A model generated the notes under the pieces. That model had not been told where the DNA came from, ran no database searches, and saw nothing but the letters and a program-made list of their open reading frames with translations. A stretch of DNA of 64,000 bases, taken from contig NC_053417.1 of NCBI RefSeq assembly GCF_016859285.1, positions 26,420,206 through 26,484,205 of the forward strand, given 5' to 3'. This document shows, one piece after another, positions 60,195 to 64,000 of this stretch. The stretch's first letter is position 1. Each line of letters opens with the position of its first letter. This stretch comes from Xiphias gladius. Taxonomy: Eukaryota; Chordata; Actinopteri; Istiophoriformes; Xiphiidae. Both the position numbers and the translations under genes were made by a program.

Positions 60195-60485
60195 CCACTT
60201 TTTGTTTGTGTTGCGAAGACATCAGCCTGATATCTGCAGGCAGCCGTTAGCTAGTGTTAGCTCCTCGCCGGGGACGGACTGAAGAAAGTAGCAGCTACAC
60301 GCCGTTCAGTCAAGTTCCGCGGCCTCACATCTCGTAGCCAGAGCTAATATCTCTTCAATAAACACAAACTTTGCTTAGAGCTCAGATCAGTGTGTAGTCT
60401 TCTTTCAGTTTATCCCTCTCGTAGATGGGATCTCTAGATTTGCTACAAGACAACCAGAGTCACCTAACCATCCTGAGTAACAACT
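60195..60485 (+). repeat. dispersed repeat family C, copy 2
   Basis: It is co-linear with 15180-15460 in the same orientation. This copy keeps more CG dinucleotides and is preceded by a CG-rich block (60085-60135, 'gacgcaggcgggcgacgcg') absent in copy 1. Confidence 0.6.
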
Positions 60486-63400
60486 GTCCCATAAACTGCG
60501 GCGAGTCCACATGACTGTAATTATTCATGACACAGTTTATGAGACTCTTGTGACTCTAGGCGGCTGACATAGCAGCTATCATTTACGTTACTTAGCTTAA
60601 AATGACCTTTTTTTCGCATGTTGTAATAACTCGATTAGACATTTTACACATCATGCAGCATTAACTGAACCACTTACAACAATTAACCATTGTATACACA
60701 ACATTTACCACAGATGTACATATTTATTGAGAAAAAGTGTAAATGTAGAAATTGATCTTTGGATTTTAGGAACCAATATCCAATAATACAAATATTATAA
60801 TCATGCAATTTTTTTATGCAGCCCTAATTCCACTCATGTACAGGTGGCGATAACTCACCAAGCTATGCAGCAAAGCGCTAACAAAGGCGGGAGGACTGCA
60901 CGCTAGTAAACATGAATGTAAAATATGCAGAATTTAACATACTTGAATTTCTCAGCTTTGCAAATGTTTTATGAGGAAGGAAATGCATTCATCGCATTTG
61001 TTAGACGAAAGTGATACACTGTGTGTGTTTTTGGTGAATAACGCTGAATGTAAACAAAACTTTTGGTTTTTAACACTGAACTCTGCTTTCTGACCTTGTC
61101 TTCAATTGTGTACTTCACATGTGCCTTGAGGGCAGTCCCAGGAATTAACTACATCATAAGCTGCTGCCTCAGTAAACCCGGTTGTAAATACTCACAGATT
61201 CTGAGTGGAAATTTGATCTTTACCTACATGTTAGTAAATATAGTTGTCTGTATTTCTGAGATTTTCTTGGTGAATCCAGTTATTCCGACTCTGGCTCAGA
61301 TGGAAGCTTGTTTCAAGGTGTAGATTTAATTAATATATATATATTTTTCTGAAACACCTTTCTCATCCTCCGGAGTAGTGCACTTGTTTCAACCAGCACT
61401 AAGATGCAACATGAAGTATAACCGAATTTTGCTATTCTATACCCGCATTATATGTTTTTTCAACTTTTCATGTCATCCGCTCTCTGGTACTGTTTAGCTC
61501 TGCTAAACGCTGTGTTTTTCCGCAACCTTCCCGTAAAACTGTAACTTTTTACGACTTTGTCCAAATAAATTAGCGCTGGTGGCAATACTTGCTGGCATTG
61601 GAGCTGCAAGTTCATTTGGGCAACATCTTCCCAGCAGTGGTAATGGTGATAATAAATGGAGTGTATTAAAAGGTGATGAAAAGCTCCACATGGCCAGTGA
61701 ATGATGAAGTGTCAGTGAAGGGCAACAATGTGGGTCCTTCGTTCTCACACGTTTCAGAACTCCCACAGAGACGATTGATTGATTGAATCTGAAAAGTGAC
61801 TACATATGTCTGTTGTTTTCGGGCATTGTTTCGTGACGGAACTTGGGGCAATTGTGTAGTGGCTTAATGTTATCGTCAGTGTGATCACAGCCAGATCATA
61901 AAGGTAGTCACTTGCTGTATTGCAGAATTTTAAACAAAGTCTTGATGCAGGTGGGATGTTTCCGTAAGGAATGCCGCATGCATCCAGGCAAATATCATCT
62001 TGTCTTCTAACAGTAAATACTTGTTCACCGAACTCCACCTCACTTACTGCGTCAGTACTATGGTAATTACAGGTTGTGTTTAGATTTTGCATATTGCTTT
62101 GGTGCTAAGTGCCTCTTTGAACTTTCTAGCCCAGTTAAACAATGTCAGTCCCCCCTGAAAAGCACTTGTGATATCACATGACGCATTACATGCTTGAACA
62201 AGAAAGTTGTTAAAGCTTAGTAATGAGTGAGTGTTTTGTTTTGGATGCACTGTTTTTTAAAATTACACAACAATGCATTCACATATAATAATGTACTGGT
62301 AATACGTAAACATGATGTTTGAGGCATAAGGTATGAATCTGCCATTTGAGTTGAGCAATTGTGTTGTTTTGAAATATTTGAACTATTATGGAATAGGTGG
62401 GTCAACTGTGTAGCGGTTTTTTTCACGTAATTTATGACTCAAATGAACAAGGTTATACGGTATGTTTCAGTTTGATATAAACAAAGTCATGACATGGTTT
62501 TGGTAGAGTAACTTTAACACCATTTAGCATTAGTAGGATGCATTCACTACACACATCACCTATTAGCTGCTAGCCCATTAAAACAAAGCAGCAATGACAG
62601 AGTGGCTGTAACCTGCGGTGGTGTTATTGTGGTGGTTTTCATTCCATTAGGTCCATCTTGGTTGTCCTATGCACAAAACAGTGACTGATTGTCAAGTCAG
62701 ATTTAGCTACTGGAGGGCATCCAACCCAAGTGAGAGATGAATTAGAGCAGGGAATCGCAGCCTCTGTTCCAAGGACAAGGAGGGCTCATATACTTTCCAA
62801 ATTAAAGTGGCACATTTGGCCTGGATCATTCACATTATGTCCATATTTTAGTCTTTAAGCACACAAATTGTAAAGATTTATTGAGAGATGAAAGAACAGT
62901 GATGACGAAATGTGTAAGACGAGGAGAGGGGACAAAAATACACTTTTGCAAGGACCACAAGAGATCTGACATTGGAAAACAATTAGGAATACACAAAGAA
63001 GCAAACCCAAGAAAAAGCTAAATTTAATGAAAAGAATAAAAATATAAATGCAGTAAAAACAAAAGTAAGTAGCTGTGTTATATTGACCTACCAACTGTTA
63101 TGTGATGTTTGATCAAGTTAGTTTGTTTGACAAGTGTGAAACACACGATAAAGAGGAGGTCTCCTAATTTCAGTCTCACCTTTCTTTAAGTTCCCCCATT
63201 AGGTGTGACAGGAAGCTGGCAGGACCACTCTTTGGGCGGTACATCTGTTTCCCAGGCAGCAGCTCAACAAAACATGGCCTTGCACACCGCCATCACCATT
63301 TTCACCACTCAGAATTACAGGAGAGAAAAAGAGAGAGAGAGAGAGAGACTGTCAGCTATCTCAGTGAGGCATGCTTTGCTCAAGGCTACGTCTCTCCTTT

Positions 63401-64000
63401 TCTGCCCTCTTGTCTCTCTCTCCCTTCCATTACTCAGCAGCAAGAAGCAAAAAAAAAAGGTGTGACTGAGTGCTCATCGCACCGAAACTCTTTCCTCCTC
63501 TCCCAAAAGAAAAGCAGTTGTCCAGGCATGAAAGTGCAGCAGGTTAAGGAGACACAAGAGTACACATGAAAGGACAGTCTCTAACAAAGACAGTGGAGGG
63601 TAATGCTGAAAGCTCTCTTTCTGCGAACAGTTAATCAGCAGAGTACTATAAAGAAACTATAAAGAAATCTTGTTTTGGTTCCAGGAATGTGAAGAGATTT
63701 TCTTTGTTTCCATTATTGTGAAAATGCATAGCAACGGCTCTTTGAAATAGCACACTAAGGGGAAAGTTGGCACTAACTTTCGTTATGGTAAATAATCTAC
63801 AGTCGAAGAATGTTGCTCTTGAAATCACAAGTTGTTAACAGCCCAAATGTTAAATTATTACTTCACAGGTCCACCAGCCTTATCATTGCTGTTGAAATTG
63901 TCACAAAGGGTCTCGATCACAGATTAGACACAGAATATTTTTCTGCAGCTTTATGCAACAAGACTGACAACTACTAACTGATTGAATTACATAACTGTAG

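Larger units (their letters stand above)
44476..64000 (+). other. spryd3: spryd3 intron 6, open-ended; no further exon found
   Basis: I looked for the second-half SPRYD3 blocks (HYFEVEIVDPG-like and HPGW..SVAYHADDGK-like text) in all frames and saw none before the window end. The interval holds Tc1 relics, MITEs, repeats and long AT-rich stretches (for example 44500-46380, 47700-49500, 52600-53480, 55050-57100, 58650-60050 and 61000-64000) with nothing I can annotate. A missed small exon cannot be excluded. Confidence 0.55.

Overview
The window is nuclear DNA from a vertebrate, almost certainly a ray-finned (teleost) fish. The coding sequence is split by GT-AG introns. Four proteins resemble vertebrate-specific or vertebrate-conserved families. 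The non-coding DNA is full of dinucleotide microsatellites, Tc1-like transposons, small inverted-repeat (MITE-like) elements and LINE scraps typical of fish genomes. There are no operons, rRNA genes or CRISPR arrays, and I could not support any tRNA. Family assignments rest on remembered protein similarity and exon-by-exon reading by eye; no search was run.

Layout. (1) 1-2748: a one-coding-exon class A GPCR, gpr182 (minus strand). (2) 2749-8361: repeat-rich intergenic DNA. (3) 8362-18580: pip4k2c, the type II gamma phosphatidylinositol-5-phosphate 4-kinase (minus strand). All ten coding exons are present, join in frame to 417 residues, and start in a CpG-rich, CCAAT-containing region. (4) 18960-25869: no gene; a LINE reverse-transcriptase relic and several short repeats. 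(5) 25870-28619: igfbp6 (minus strand), four coding exons, 201 residues. (6) 28620-33000: divergent intergenic region. (7) about 33050 onward: spryd3 (plus strand), with a probable non-coding first exon and five coding exons (36364-44475) covering residues 1-218. The remaining exons were not found and probably lie beyond base 64000, so the last intron is at least 19.5 kb. It is filled with two Tc1 relics, MITEs, a roughly 700-base pyrimidine tract and a near-perfect 55-base inverted repeat.

The genes do not form a pathway. Gpr182 is a chemokine-scavenging atypical receptor, Pip4k2c is a lipid kinase of low intrinsic activity, Igfbp6 is a secreted IGF carrier, and Spryd3 is a SPRY-domain protein of unknown function. 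What links them is synteny: from general knowledge their human orthologues all lie on 12q13-14, and the IGFBP6/SPRYD3 head-to-head arrangement is also found in human. I did not find an undescribed system. The most interesting signals are a (TG) microsatellite that forms the entire pyrimidine-tract region of a spryd3 splice acceptor, two strong hairpin-forming inverted repeats, an Igfbp6 with a reduced cysteine set and very short linker, and several repeat families with readable target-site duplications.
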